Shown: positions 19,057 through 28,307 of the stretch, piece by piece
Layout of the letters: each line of letters starts with the position of its first letter
Numbering within the stretch: position 1 is the stretch's first letter
Source of the DNA: Rhizobium halophilum
GTDB taxonomy: Bacteria; Pseudomonadota; Alphaproteobacteria; Rhizobiales; Rhizobiaceae
Direction: 5' to 3'
Assembly (NCBI RefSeq): GCF_021648825.1
Contig: NZ_JAKJHS010000007.1
Location: 62,001 to 126,000, forward strand
Length of the DNA: 64,000 bases
Made by a program: the position numbers and the translations under genes
The notes under the pieces: model-generated
Told to the model about the DNA's origin: nothing
What the model saw: the letters and a program-made list of their open reading frames with translations, nothing else
The model's database searches: none

Positions 19057-22000
19057 ATGGCAGAGCAGATGGCAAAGGTGGCGACGACTGGCGCAGATGA
19101 GGCACCGGAGTTCGTTCATCTGCGGGTCCATTCGGCTTATTCCCTGCTGGAGGGCGCGCTTCCCCTCAAGAAGGTTCTTTCCAGGGCAGTGGCCGACGCC
19201 CAGCCGGCGATTGCGATCACCGATACCAACAACCTCTTCGTGGCGCTGGAGTTTGCTCAGAAGGCGCTGGGTGAGGGGCTACAGCCGATCATCGGTTGCC
19301 AGATGTCCATAGACATGGAGGATCAGGCAGAGGAGCGGCGGGGAAGCCAGCTTGTAAAGCTGCCGGCGATCGTGATCCTTGCCTCAACGGCAGAAGGTTA
19401 TGAGCGCCTCGTCGATCTTGTCAGCCGCGCTTACCTCGGGGGCGCGGACGGCAGCCAGGGTGTCCACGTTCGCGCATCATGGTTTGAGGAGGCGGGAACG
19501 GAGGGGCTGATTGCATTAACCGGAGCCAGAGGCGGTCCCGTTGATGCCTGTCTCAGGGAGGGAAACGCAGCTCAGGCCGAGAGCCGGCTCCTGCGCCTGA
19601 AACAGCTCTTCGACGACCGGCTTTACGTCGAATTGCAGCGCCACGGCGACTATGACAGACGCCACGAGCAAAAGATCGTCACCTTCGCGTATGAGCACGA
19701 TCTACCCCTGGTTGCCACCAATGAGGCATTCTTTCCCTCACGCGACGACTACGATGCGCACGACGCGTTGATGGCGGTTGCCCATGGGGCAATCGTTTCG
19801 GACGACAGCCGCTTCCGACTGACGCCCGACCACTACCTGAAGAGCCGCGCTGAGATGGCGACGCTGTTTGCGGATCTTCCGGAGGCATTGGAAAACACCG
19901 TGGAGATCGCGCGGCGCTGCTCTTTCGTTCTTGATACCCGCAAGCCGATCCTGCCGCGTTTCGCCGGCGCGACTGCCGATGCGGAGGAAGCCGAGCGCGC
20001 CGAAGCAGATGAACTGCGACGCCAGTCAATCGAGGGCCTCGAGCAAAGGCTTGCGGAACTTGGCATGAGCCCCGGCTACAGCGAGCAGGACTACAGGGAC
20101 CGTCTGGATTTCGAACTCGGGGTCATCGAGCGGATGAAGTTCCCGGGCTACTTCCTGATCGTGTCAGACTTCATCAAGTGGGCGAAGCAGCACGACATTC
20201 CCGTGGGCCCGGGCCGCGGATCGGGTGCAGGTTCCCTGGTCGCTTATGCGCTTACCATCACCGACGTTGATCCACTGCGGTTCTCACTCCTTTTCGAACG
20301 TTTCCTCAATCCTGAGCGCGTCTCGATGCCGGACTTCGATATCGACTTCTGCCAGGATCGCCGCGAAGAGGTGATCCGCTACGTCCAGCAGAAGTACGGT
20401 CGCGAGCAGGTGGCCCAGATCATCACGTTTGGATCGCTGCAGGCGCGCGCGGCTCTTCGGGACGTCGGCCGTGTTCTGGAAATGCCCTATGGGCAGGTGG
20501 ACAAGATTTGCAAGCTCGTGCCGAACAACCCGGCAAACCCGACGCCGCTGTCAAAGGCCATCGAGGAGGAGCCAAAGCTGCAGGAGGAGGCGGAGAAGGA
20601 GCCGGTCGTCGCGCGCCTTCTCGACATCGCCCAGAAGATCGAGGGGCTCTATCGCCATGCCTCGACCCACGCCGCAGGTATCGTCATCGGAGACCGGCCG
20701 CTGTCGAAGCTGGTGCCGATGTACCGAGATCCGCGCTCCGACATGCCGGTCACCCAGTTCAACATGAAATGGGTGGAGCAGGCGGGCCTGGTCAAGTTCG
20801 ACTTCCTCGGCCTGAAGACGCTCACTGTCTTGAAGACGGCGGTCGACTATGTCGCCAAGCGCGGCATCCACGTGGATCTTGCTAAGATCCCGCTCGACGA
20901 TCCGAAGACATACGAGATGCTCTCACGCGGCGAGACGGTTGGTGTCTTCCAGGTGGAAAGTGCCGGCATGCGTAAGGCGCTGATCGGCATGCGCCCGGAC
21001 TGCATCGAAGACATTATCGCGCTCGTGGCGCTCTATCGACCCGGCCCAATGGAGAACATTCCGGTCTACAACGCCCGCAAGCACGGCGAGGAAGAGATCG
21101 AGTCGATTCATCCCAAGATCGACTATCTCCTGAAGGAGACCCAAGGGGTCATCGTCTATCAGGAACAGGTGATGCAGATCGCCCAGGTCCTGTCCGGCTA
21201 TTCGCTTGGCGAGGCCGATCTTCTGCGTCGCGCCATGGGCAAGAAGATCAAGGAGGAGATGGACAAGCAAAGGGCTCGTTTTGTCGATGGAGCTGTCAAG
21301 AACGGTGTCTCGAAGCCCCAGGCGGACCTCATCTTCGACCTGCTTGCGAAGTTCGCCAACTACGGCTTCAACAAGTCGCATGCGGCCGCCTACGCGATCG
21401 TCTCCTACCAGACCGCCTATATGAAGGCGCACTACCCGGCAGAATTCCTGGCCGCGTCGATGACCTTCGACATGGCCAATACGGACAAGCTGAACGATTT
21501 TCGTCAGGATGCCGCGCGTCTGGGTATCGCCGTCGTTCCGCCCTCCGTGCAAACCTCATTCCGCCGCTTCGAAACGGACGATAACAAGATCTACTATGCG
21601 CTTGCTGCCATCAAAGGCGTGGGCGAATCGGCGGTTGACCACATCGTCGAGGTTCGCGGCGACAAGCCATTCGCCTCCATTGAGGATTTTTGTCTGCGGA
21701 TAGATCCGAAGCAGATCAACCGTCGGGTCTTCGAAAGCCTGATCTCCGCAGGCGCCTTCGACTGCTTCGGACGCGATCGCGCCGAGGTCTCGACAGGTCT
21801 CGATCGCATCATCGGCTACGCGCAGCGGGTGCAGGAAAACAAGACGAGTGGCCAGTCTGACATGTTTGGGTCATCATCTGCTACCGGGCCGGAGGTACTG
21901 GTTTTCCCGTCCTTCACGCCGTGGATGCCGTCGGAAAAGTTGATGCGGGAGTATCAGGTGCTGGGGTTCTACCTGTCGGCACATCCGCTGGATTCCTACA

Positions 22001-22548
22001 AGGACGTGCTGGACAAGATGCGCGTGCAGAGCTTCGCGGAATTCTCGGCTGCGGTTAAGCAGGGTGCCACAGCGGGGCGCTTGGCAGGTACGGTGACCGG
22101 GCGTCAGGAACGCAAGACCCGTACGGGCAACAAGATGGGCATAGTTACCTTCTCGGACGCCTCGGGTCAGTTCGAGGCAGTTCTTTTCTCCGAGGCGCTG
22201 GCTCAGTATCGCGACCTCCTGGAGCCAGGAAAGTCTCTGGTGATAACGGTTCAGGCGGACGAGCGTCCGGAAGGGATCGGTCTGCGGATCCAGACTGCGG
22301 TGTCTCTGGAAGAGCAATCGGTGCGGATGCAGAAAGCACTCCGGGTCTATGTCCGCGATTCCGGGCCGCTGAAGACCGTTGCCCGTCACCTGAACGCCAA
22401 GGGCGATGGACTCGTCTCCTTTATCGTCATCAAGGAAGATGGCCGTCGCGAGATCGAAGTGGAACTGACGGAGAAGTTCCGGATCTCTCCCGAGATCGCC
22501 GCCGCCCTTAGGGCGGCGCCAGGTGTGCTCGACGTCGAACTCGTGTGA
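19057..22548 (+). CDS. dnaE: DNA polymerase III alpha subunit
   Basis: This is the replicative polymerase subunit. The 1163-residue protein begins with a PHP domain (FVHLRVHSAYSLLEG near residue 20). It has the polymerase catalytic aspartates in MPDFDIDF at about residues 424-431, a helix-hairpin-helix region, and a C-terminal OB fold around GRLAGTVTGRQERKTRTGNK. The length matches DnaE1 rather than the shorter ImuB-linked DnaE2. I start at ATG 19057, with GAGGTGAG eight bases upstream. A GTG at 19048 is in frame but lies too close to that site. It converges with the next gene, whose stop lies 10 bases away. Confidence 0.96.
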   Translation: MAEQMAKVATTGADEAPEFVHLRVHSAYSLLEGALPLKKVLSRAVADAQPAIAITDTNNLFVALEFAQKALGEGLQPIIGCQMSIDMEDQAEERRGSQLVKLPAIVILASTAEGYERLVDLVSRAYLGGADGSQGVHVRASWFEEAGTEGLIALTGARGGPVDACLREGNAAQAESRLLRLKQLFDDRLYVELQRHGDYDRRHEQKIVTFAYEHDLPLVATNEAFFPSRDDYDAHDALMAVAHGAIVSDDSRFRLTPDHYLKSRAEMATLFADLPEALENTVEIARRCSFVLDTRKPILPRFAGATADAEEAERAEADELRRQSIEGLEQRLAELGMSPGYSEQDYRDRLDFELGVIERMKFPGYFLIVSDFIKWAKQHDIPVGPGRGSGAGSLVAYALTITDVDPLRFSLLFERFLNPERVSMPDFDIDFCQDRREEVIRYVQQKYGREQVAQIITFGSLQARAALRDVGRVLEMPYGQVDKICKLVPNNPANPTPLSKAIEEEPKLQEEAEKEPVVARLLDIAQKIEGLYRHASTHAAGIVIGDRPLSKLVPMYRDPRSDMPVTQFNMKWVEQAGLVKFDFLGLKTLTVLKTAVDYVAKRGIHVDLAKIPLDDPKTYEMLSRGETVGVFQVESAGMRKALIGMRPDCIEDIIALVALYRPGPMENIPVYNARKHGEEEIESIHPKIDYLLKETQGVIVYQEQVMQIAQVLSGYSLGEADLLRRAMGKKIKEEMDKQRARFVDGAVKNGVSKPQADLIFDLLAKFANYGFNKSHAAAYAIVSYQTAYMKAHYPAEFLAASMTFDMANTDKLNDFRQDAARLGIAVVPPSVQTSFRRFETDDNKIYYALAAIKGVGESAVDHIVEVRGDKPFASIEDFCLRIDPKQINRRVFESLISAGAFDCFGRDRAEVSTGLDRIIGYAQRVQENKTSGQSDMFGSSSATGPEVLVFPSFTPWMPSEKLMREYQVLGFYLSAHPLDSYKDVLDKMRVQSFAEFSAAVKQGATAGRLAGTVTGRQERKTRTGNKMGIVTFSDASGQFEAVLFSEALAQYRDLLEPGKSLVITVQADERPEGIGLRIQTAVSLEEQSVRMQKALRVYVRDSGPLKTVARHLNAKGDGLVSFIVIKEDGRREIEVELTEKFRISPEIAAALRAAPGVLDVELV

Positions 22549-22558
22549 GCCGGTATCT

Positions 22559-23299
22559 TCAGTAGAGGCCAATACTGTTTCGGTAGGCCCGGCGGGGTTC
22601 GTTGCGCTTCTTCTTCGGAGCAGACACCTGCTTGGGAGCCGCTGCTTTCGCTTCTGCGCGGGTGAGGGTGATGAAGTCGGTTCCCTTGCCGGTTTCCGGC
22701 CCCAGTCCCTCGTCCGTGATGGTAAGCGATGTCCCGTTGGTCATCATGGTGCCGATGCGCTCCCGTAGGTCAGCAGGAATTTCCAGCCGATCGAGAGCCT
22801 CGGCAGCGGTTGAGGGCAGGGCTTGCGGCGCGATTCCCATCCGCTGCTTCTCCGACGATGTCAGGATGTTGGCCAAGGTCACGGCCTGCCATTCCGCCGT
22901 CTCGCGCTCACGGTCGATACCGTTCGCGGTGAAGAAATGCGTGCCGAGCGGGATCTCCGGGTTCTTCAGCCCGACAGGGGCTTCGAAGGTCGGCTTGAAC
23001 TGTTGCCGGACAAGCAACATCGCCGCCGGCGGCTCCGTCCGCCCCGACGACCGATAAAGAGCCTGAAGGACGTCGTCCGAAATCAGCTCTCCATTTGCTG
23101 GCAGGTCCTTCCAGCGCTTGAAGCCTGCAATGGCGGACCGAGTCAATGTACCGGTCAGCCCGTCAGGCGTACCCGCATGGAAGCCAAGTCCATTGAGCAT
23201 CTGCTGGACGTCGCGGATGGTGTCGCGCCTGTCCCTGCGCTTTATCAGCATGCGCAGCGGAGGCTGGTCGTCAGCCGAAACGGATGCCGTCACCATCAT
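22559..23299 (-). CDS. Peptidoglycan-binding domain protein, second half of an L,D-transpeptidase locus
   Basis: The 246-residue product carries a PG_binding_1-like fold at about residues 17-80 (DVQQMLNGLGFHAGTPDGLTG, then TRSAIAGFKRWKDLPANGEL). A conserved but uncharacterised C-terminal region and a basic Lys/Arg tail follow. The start ATG is directly after the TGA of the upstream L,D-transpeptidase gene, one base apart, with no evident Shine-Dalgarno and no signal peptide of its own. In several alpha-proteobacteria the YkuD domain and this region are, as I recall, one polypeptide. Here they may be separate coupled genes or one gene split by a frameshift. Confidence 0.7.
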   Translation of the reverse strand: MMVTASVSADDQPPLRMLIKRRDRRDTIRDVQQMLNGLGFHAGTPDGLTGTLTRSAIAGFKRWKDLPANGELISDDVLQALYRSSGRTEPPAAMLLVRQQFKPTFEAPVGLKNPEIPLGTHFFTANGIDRERETAEWQAVTLANILTSSEKQRMGIAPQALPSTAAEALDRLEIPADLRERIGTMMTNGTSLTITDEGLGPETGKGTDFITLTRAEAKAAAPKQVSAPKKKRNEPRRAYRNSIGLY

Positions 23300-23300
23300 A

Positions 23301-23882
23301 TCAAGGTTGCGGCTCTGCCGAATTCATCGCCACCTGGTAGGGAGATGACGTCTTGCGCTTCACCGTTGGCCTCAGGTCGATGTCTGACATCAGCGGTTCG
23401 GATGCGAGTGGCTTGAGCGGTGCGAACAGATTGACGTGTTGAATGGAGGCCGGCTCAACCGGCGCATCCGAGATAAGGACATGAACGCCGCGATCCGTCA
23501 TGCCGAACAGTTTCTTTGCGAATTCACGCGGGAGCCGAATGCAGCCGTGCGACGCGGGGTAGCTGGGCACATGGCCTTCATGCAGGGCGATGCCAGACCA
23601 GGTGAGCCTCTGCATGAAGGGCATGGGCGCATTCGAGTAGATGTTGGACTCGTGGTACTTCCGCTTCTCCAGGATGGAGAAAATGCCGCTTGGCGTGGTG
23701 TGGCCGGCCTTGCCTGTTGAGACCCGCGAGGTGGCGATCACCTTGTCTCCATCGTAGACAGTCATCGACTGGCTGTCCTTGGACACAATGATCTGCAGTG
23801 TGCTCTGGATCTCGGCGGAGGCGGAAGGGGGAAGTACGGTCGCGGACAAGAGCCCGAGACTGAACACGAGACGACGCAGCAT
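23301..23882 (-). CDS. L,D-transpeptidase (YkuD domain), exported
   Basis: This enzyme forms 3-3 peptidoglycan cross-links or attaches lipoproteins in the periplasm. The 193-residue protein has a clear signal peptide (Arg2-4, hydrophobic 6-19, cleavage near ASA-EI at 23/24). The YkuD catalytic signature SHGCIRLP at residues 111-118 contains the nucleophile C114, and H101 in ALHEG is the conserved upstream histidine. The reading frame ends soon after the catalytic domain and is followed one base later by the peptidoglycan-binding gene. The promoter would lie in the 106-base gap after dinB. Confidence 0.88.
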   Translation of the reverse strand: MLRRLVFSLGLLSATVLPPSASAEIQSTLQIIVSKDSQSMTVYDGDKVIATSRVSTGKAGHTTPSGIFSILEKRKYHESNIYSNAPMPFMQRLTWSGIALHEGHVPSYPASHGCIRLPREFAKKLFGMTDRGVHVLISDAPVEPASIQHVNLFAPLKPLASEPLMSDIDLRPTVKRKTSSPYQVAMNSAEPQP

Positions 23883-23988
23883 GATGACCTCTTACGCAAT
23901 ACGAGGCTCGAGGGTATCGCCGAGGACTTAATGAAGATTTTAGGGTGCCCGTTGAGGAGGTGCTAACCCGACAATTTCGCATCACATA

Positions 23989-25281
23989 TCATTGATCGCG
24001 GCGCCTGCCCCCGAAGGTATAGCCGGTCTCCACGGCTCCTTTGCCGAACCTGTCACGAAGACGATCCATGGCAGCTTCCGCCGCCGCCCGCCGCGCGGCG
24101 CCCTGGTCGACCAGATCGCGCGGGTCGGCTCTTGCGGGATCGCAGAGTTCCGTGACGCCGACGCCGATCAACCGGAAGCGGCTTCCGTCCGTTTCCCGCT
24201 CAAGCATGGATAGCCCAGTGCGAAAAATCCTGTCCGCGAGTTGAGTCGGGTCTTCCAGGCGGCGGTTGCGGGTCCTGCTCTTGAAGTCGGCCGTCTTGAG
24301 CTTCAGCACGACTGTATACCCGGCCACAGACTGCTTCTTCAGCCGGGCAGAGACCTTTTCCGAGAGGCGCCGTAGGATAGGGACCAGCTCTTCATGTCGC
24401 GATATGTCCTCGAAGAATGTCGTCTCCGCTGATACGCTCTTGGCCGGGTCGTTCGCATGGACGTCCCTGTCGTCGATGCCGCGCGACAGGCGGTAGAGCC
24501 GCTGGCCCATTGAGCCGTAGCGACGCATGAGATCGCTCTCTTCCATCGTCTGTAGTTGACCGATCTTGCGAATTCCATCCGTCTCCAGCTTTGTTGCGAA
24601 AGCCTTGCCAACACCCCAGATCGTCGTCACCGGACGGGATGCGAGAAATTCGATTGCCTCCTGCCGTCCGACCACCGAGAACCCCCGCGGCTTCTGCAGG
24701 TCAGAGCCGACCTTGGCCAGAAACTTGCAGTAGGAGAGGCCAATCGAGACGGTGATGGCGATCTCTGCCTCCACACGCTTGGCAAACCTCGCCAGGATCC
24801 GGGCTGGTGGATCGTGGTGAAGGCGTTCCGTCCCGGCCAGGTCGAGGAAAGCTTCATCGATGGAGAGGGGCTGAACGAGTGGCGTGAGATCTTGCATCAT
24901 CTGCCGAACCTCGCGACCGACTTTCGCATATTTCTCCATGTTCGGTGGGATCACAATTGCCTCGGGACAGGCCTCCAAGGCCTTGAACATCGGCATCGCC
25001 GAGCGCACGCCATTGATCCGAGCGATATAGCAGGCAGTCGAAACCACGCCGCGTTTGCCGCCACCGATGATCACCGGCTTGTCCAGGAGTTCCGGGTTGT
25101 CACGCTTCTCGACAGCGGCATAGAAGGCGTCGCAGTCAACGTGGGCAAGGGACAATTGGTAAAGCTCTGCGTGATAAACGAGCCTTGGGCTGCCACACCT
25201 GTGGCAGCGGCGCACTTCGGCCTTCTGCTCGGCAAGGCAGTCGCGACAGAAGCCAAGTCGAAGGTCGGGCGCGGATTTCAT
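23989..25281 (-). CDS. dinB: DNA polymerase IV (Y family) with N-terminal zinc ribbon
   Basis: This is an error-prone translesion polymerase. I use the ATG at 25281, giving 430 residues. A longer reading frame from 25320 would place the SOS box inside the gene. Residues C12, C15, C26 and C29 form a treble-clef-like zinc motif (CRDC, CHRC) ahead of the polymerase, an extension seen in rhizobial DinB. The catalytic core follows with [13 protein letters not shown] (D49) and SIDEAFLDL. The palm, thumb and little-finger parts are complete. A GTTC-N7-GTTC box lies just upstream, so LexA control is likely. Confidence 0.93.
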   Translation of the reverse strand: MKSAPDLRLGFCRDCLAEQKAEVRRCHRCGSPRLVYHAELYQLSLAHVDCDAFYAAVEKRDNPELLDKPVIIGGGKRGVVSTACYIARINGVRSAMPMFKALEACPEAIVIPPNMEKYAKVGREVRQMMQDLTPLVQPLSIDEAFLDLAGTERLHHDPPARILARFAKRVEAEIAITVSIGLSYCKFLAKVGSDLQKPRGFSVVGRQEAIEFLASRPVTTIWGVGKAFATKLETDGIRKIGQLQTMEESDLMRRYGSMGQRLYRLSRGIDDRDVHANDPAKSVSAETTFFEDISRHEELVPILRRLSEKVSARLKKQSVAGYTVVLKLKTADFKSRTRNRRLEDPTQLADRIFRTGLSMLERETDGSRFRLIGVGVTELCDPARADPRDLVDQGAARRAAAEAAMDRLRDRFGKGAVETGYTFGGRRRDQ

Positions 25282-25286
25282 GGGCG

Positions 25287-25301
25287 GAACATAAGTTGAA
25301 C
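25287..25301 (-). promoter_or_regulatory. Alpha-proteobacterial LexA (SOS) box at dinB
   Basis: On the minus strand the sequence reads GTTC-AACTTAT-GTTC, a perfect match to the GTTC-N7-GTTC operator recognised by alpha-proteobacterial LexA. It ends 5 bases upstream of the chosen dinB start codon, where it would overlap the promoter -10 or the transcription start. Confidence 0.8.
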
Positions 25302-25375
25302 AACCGCACCTTACGCGCACTGGCCCGGAGGCTCAATAGCGCGGCGGATCGCTGTTTCCTTGCCGCACAACTTCC

Positions 25376-25693
25376 TCAATACTCGCCGGAATCGAGGCCT
25401 GGCTTTGAGTAATGCCGCCATGCCGCCTCCACCGTTTCAGGCGACGTGTTCGAGGCTTCGCAGAAGGCCAGCAGCGTCGGCTCGTGGCTGACGAGAAAAT
25501 CGATCATTCCGGCAAGGAAGGCCGGGTCGTTGACGGCGTCACGAAGCTGGTTTGCCTCAAGTCCCGAAAGCGCAAGGAACCGACCCAGCATTTCCGGTTC
25601 AGTTGCAAGCCAGCCAAGGATGGAGACGGCCGTCCGCTCCGCCTGTTCGGGCCCGACTGTCGTGCTTTTGGGATTGCGTGGCATTGCACCCAA
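25376..25693 (-). CDS. DUF3572 family protein
   Basis: This is a small helical cytoplasmic protein, 105 residues from a TTG start at 25693 that sits seven bases after a GAGG ribosome-binding site. The ATG three codons later (25684) is the alternative. The body ([24 protein letters not shown], then [15 protein letters not shown]) matches DUF3572, a family of unknown function typically found beside divK in rhizobia. It is divergent from divK and lies upstream of dinB. Confidence 0.85.
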   Translation of the reverse strand: MGAMPRNPKSTTVGPEQAERTAVSILGWLATEPEMLGRFLALSGLEANQLRDAVNDPAFLAGMIDFLVSHEPTLLAFCEASNTSPETVEAAWRHYSKPGLDSGEY

Positions 25694-25812
25694 AGGATTA
25701 CCTCTTTTTCAACCAAATGCTTCTAGCGTGGTTTCACATACTCAGGGAATTCGGAACGACGCAACCAGATATAGTTGGGTATCAGGTAAGAAGCAGGATT
25801 GGGGACAGGTGC

Positions 25813-26184
25813 ATGCCCAAGCGGGTCATGATTGTCGAAGACAACGAGCTGAACATGAAGCTCTTCCGCGACCTCATCGAAGCTTGCGGCTACGAAACCA
25901 TCCAGACCCGCAACGGCATGGAGGCAATGGACCTTGCTCGCAAGCACCGCCCGGACCTCATCCTCATGGACATCCAACTCCCGGAGGTCTCCGGTCTGGA
26001 GGTCACCAAGTGGCTGAAGGAGGACGACGAGCTTCACATCATCCCCGTGATCGCCGTTACCGCCTTCGCCATGAAGGGCGATGAAGAGAGGATCCGTCAG
26101 GGCGGGTGCGAGGCCTATGTATCAAAACCCATCTCGGTGCCCAACTTCATAGAGACCATCAAGACCTACCTAGGCGACGCATGA
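25813..26184 (+). CDS. divK: Single-domain cell-cycle response regulator DivK
   Basis: DivK is a stand-alone receiver domain that, when phosphorylated, feeds back through DivL/CckA-type kinases to lower CtrA activity and so sets cell-cycle and polarity decisions. The 123-residue protein has acidic pocket residues E9 and D10, the phospho-acceptor D53 (LMDIQLP) and a conserved lysine in SKPIS near 105. There is no output domain. Homologues in Sinorhizobium are essential. I start at ATG 25813, since upstream in-frame codons lack any family similarity. PleD follows 16 bases later. Confidence 0.96.
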   Translation: MPKRVMIVEDNELNMKLFRDLIEACGYETIQTRNGMEAMDLARKHRPDLILMDIQLPEVSGLEVTKWLKEDDELHIIPVIAVTAFAMKGDEERIRQGGCEAYVSKPISVPNFIETIKTYLGDA

Positions 26185-26200
26185 GGCGGGAGTACTTGTC

Positions 26201-27640
26201 ATGACGGCGCGCATTCTGGTGGTGGACGATATCCCTGCGAACGTAAAGCTGCTGGAGGCACGGCTGCTTGCGGAATATTTCGACGTGCTGACCGCGGACG
26301 ACGGATTCAAGGCACTCGACATTTGCAGGGGCACGCATGTCGATCTCGTCCTGCTGGATATCATGATGCCGGGCATCAGCGGCTTCGACGTCTGCGAGCG
26401 ACTGAAGGCGGATCAGCGAACGGCTCACATTCCCGTGGTGATGGTGACGGCTCTCGATCAGCCGGCGGACCGGGTTCGTGGGCTGAAGGCCGGTGCGGAT
26501 GATTTTCTCACGAAGCCGGTCAATGATCTGCAACTCATCTCCCGCGTGAAAAGCCTCGTTCGCCTGAAAACACTGAGCGACGAGCTGCGTATCCGCGCAG
26601 AAACCGCGCAGAACATCGGTATCGAGGACATGCTGAAGGGCCCGGACGGCCGTGACGAGCCGGGGCAGGTGCTCCTGGTTGACGGCCGTGCAAGCTCGCA
26701 TGAGCGCATCATCAAGGCGCTCAAGCCGATTGCGCATGTTGTTGCCATCTCTGATCCGCAGGCGGCACTTTTCGAAGCGGCCGAAAACCCTTTCGACCTC
26801 GTTATCGTAAATGCCAATCTGGAGGAGTACGACCCCCTTCGTCTGTGCTCTCATCTGCGCTCGCTTGAACGCACCCGCTTTCTGCCGCTGCTCCTTGTCA
26901 CTGAGCCGGGGGCCGAGGACGTCATCGCCCGCGCTTTGGATATCGGCGTCAATGACTACATTGTACGTCCCATAGACCCCAACGAACTGCTTGCGCGAAG
27001 CCTTACCCAGATCAAGCGGAAACGGTTCAACGACCGGCTTCGCACCAGCCTGCGCCAGACGATCGAACTCGCGGTTACCGACGGCTTGACCGGCCTCCAT
27101 AATCGTCGCTACCTCGACAACCACCTTAGAACGCTGTTCGATCGCGCGGCTGCGCGGGGACGTTCGCTCTCGATCTGCATTGCCGATATCGATCATTTCA
27201 AGGAGGTGAACGATACCCACGGGCACGACGTCGGCGACGAGGTGCTGAAGGAATTTGCGAACCGCATCCGATCAACTGTCCGGGGTGCGGATCTTGCGTG
27301 CCGTTATGGGGGCGAAGAATTCGTCTTGGTGATGCCCGATACGGACGCCGACGTCGCGAGTGCGATTGCAGAACGGCTCCGTAACCTGATTGCCAGCGAG
27401 CCTTTTGTTCTCAAGAAGGCGGGTTTGACATTGACTATAACGGCTTCGCTGGGCGTTGCGTCCAACGACGGCGGAGCGGAGACCCGTGAGCAGCTTCTCA
27501 AACAGGCCGACAGGGCACTTTACGAGGCGAAGAGTGGCGGGCGCGATCGCGTCGTTCTGTCAGGCCCGCCGCGCGAAGCGACGGACTTGCGCAGCATTGA
27601 AAGCATCGCTTTCCCCACAAAACTTCAAAAGGTGGTGTGA
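26201..27640 (+). CDS. pleD: Diguanylate cyclase response regulator PleD
   Basis: PleD makes cyclic di-GMP in response to phosphorylation, linking cell-cycle signalling to surface and motility behaviour. The 479-residue protein has a receiver domain with phospho-acceptor D53 (LLDIMMP) and a second, degenerate receiver at about 155-280. A GGDEF domain has active site GGEEF at about 370-374, and an RxxD product-inhibition site (RGAD) lies ten residues before it. Both catalytic and feedback sites are intact. It is cotranscribed with divK (16-base gap). Confidence 0.96.
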   Translation: MTARILVVDDIPANVKLLEARLLAEYFDVLTADDGFKALDICRGTHVDLVLLDIMMPGISGFDVCERLKADQRTAHIPVVMVTALDQPADRVRGLKAGADDFLTKPVNDLQLISRVKSLVRLKTLSDELRIRAETAQNIGIEDMLKGPDGRDEPGQVLLVDGRASSHERIIKALKPIAHVVAISDPQAALFEAAENPFDLVIVNANLEEYDPLRLCSHLRSLERTRFLPLLLVTEPGAEDVIARALDIGVNDYIVRPIDPNELLARSLTQIKRKRFNDRLRTSLRQTIELAVTDGLTGLHNRRYLDNHLRTLFDRAAARGRSLSICIADIDHFKEVNDTHGHDVGDEVLKEFANRIRSTVRGADLACRYGGEEFVLVMPDTDADVASAIAERLRNLIASEPFVLKKAGLTLTITASLGVASNDGGAETREQLLKQADRALYEAKSGGRDRVVLSGPPREATDLRSIESIAFPTKLQKVV

Positions 27641-27792
27641 CCATTATCGTGGCGACGTCGCTGATCGCTTTCGTTTGACGACTTTCTTCTGCAGTGCGGG
27701 CGGGGTGTCCGCTCCACGGTCGTGTGCAGATTTTAACCAAGAGTGGACCTTCTTGGTGCCGAATTTAAGAATATGTTGATCTTCCTCCCGTT

Positions 27793-27820
27793 TTGCGCGA
27801 TTTTGGATTGGACATATACT
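27793..27820 (+). promoter_or_regulatory. Putative promoter of the small RNA downstream of pleD
   Basis: TTGCGC (27793-27798) and TATACT (27815-27820), 16 bases apart, form a good housekeeping-type promoter. Initiation near 27827 would place the first hairpin of the RNA 14 bases into the transcript. Confidence 0.5.
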
Positions 27821-27826
27821 TATCTT

Positions 27827-27987
27827 CGTCGGTTCCGATACCCCATGATGCTCAGGTCCGCCGCATCTCCTGGGTCGTGGGGTCGGTCGACCGGGTTGCA
27901 GTCAAAGGCGGTTCCTCGTGCCGCTTTGCAGCCGGTCGACCCCCAAAAGAAAAGCGCCGCCTCCTATCGGAGCGGCGCTTTTTCTTT
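27827..27987 (+). ncRNA. Three-hairpin trans small RNA candidate, EcpR1-like
   Basis: The 406-base gap between pleD and rpmG contains a strongly structured unit of about 160 nt. Hairpin 1 (27841-27882) pairs CCCCATGA/TCGTGGGG and CTCAGG/CCTGGG around a 12-base loop rich in C and U. Hairpin 2 (27885-27941) has a perfect 10-bp base GGTCGACCGG/CCGGTCGACC and an inner stem with a TTCCTC-containing loop. Hairpin 3 (27951-27981) is a 13-bp terminator stem followed by TTTTCTTT. C/U-rich loops can pair with Shine-Dalgarno sites. From memory, the Sinorhizobium cell-cycle RNA EcpR1, which targets dnaA and gcrA, lies between pleD and rpmG. Confidence 0.75.
27951..27987. terminator. Bidirectional intrinsic terminator between the small RNA and rpmG
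   Basis: A 9-bp stem AAAGCGCCG/CGGCGCTTT extended by CTCC/GGAG with loop TATC has a T run on the plus strand. On the minus strand the opposite arm is followed by TTTTCTTTT. It can end both the plus-strand small RNA and minus-strand rpmG, whose stop lies about 60 bases away. Confidence 0.85.
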
Positions 27988-28046
27988 GCCAGGGGAACAA
28001 GCAATAAGGCATCACCTACAGGTTCACGCCCTCACTGAAAATCAGC

Positions 28047-28214
28047 TTACTTGATTTTGGCTTCCTTGAACTCGACGTGCTTCTTAGCAATGGGATCGTA
28101 CTTCGTCTTGGACATCTTGTCCGTAAAGGTACGGCTGTTCTTCTTGGTTACGTAGAAGAAACCGGTGTCCGCCGTCGACAGCAGCTTGATCTTGATGGTC
28201 GTAGCTTTCGCCAT
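28047..28214 (-). CDS. rpmG: 50S ribosomal protein L33
   Basis: This is a 55-residue ribosomal large-subunit protein. It begins [14 protein letters not shown], contains YVTKKNSRT and [19 protein letters not shown] at the end, and has the usual basic composition. It lacks the zinc-binding cysteines seen in some L33 paralogues, so it is the Cys-minus form. The gene lies between an MFS transporter gene upstream on the same strand and the shared terminator downstream. Confidence 0.95.
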   Translation of the reverse strand: MAKATTIKIKLLSTADTGFFYVTKKNSRTFTDKMSKTKYDPIAKKHVEFKEAKIK

Positions 28215-28274
28215 GGTGTTCTGCCTTTAGGAAAAGTGAAAGCCGCGGATGACCGGACGGTGCCCACGGCGAAA

Positions 28275-28304
28275 TCTGGCGCGAAACTACAAATCGCGCC
28301 CAGA
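28275..28304 (-). terminator. Possible terminator hairpin after the MFS gene
   Basis: TCTGGCGCG (28275-28283) pairs with CGCGCCCAGA (28295-28304) with one bulge. It lies four bases beyond the MFS stop. The following minus-strand bases are only weakly U-rich, so termination may be partial. Confidence 0.4.
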
Positions 28305-28307
28305 AAG

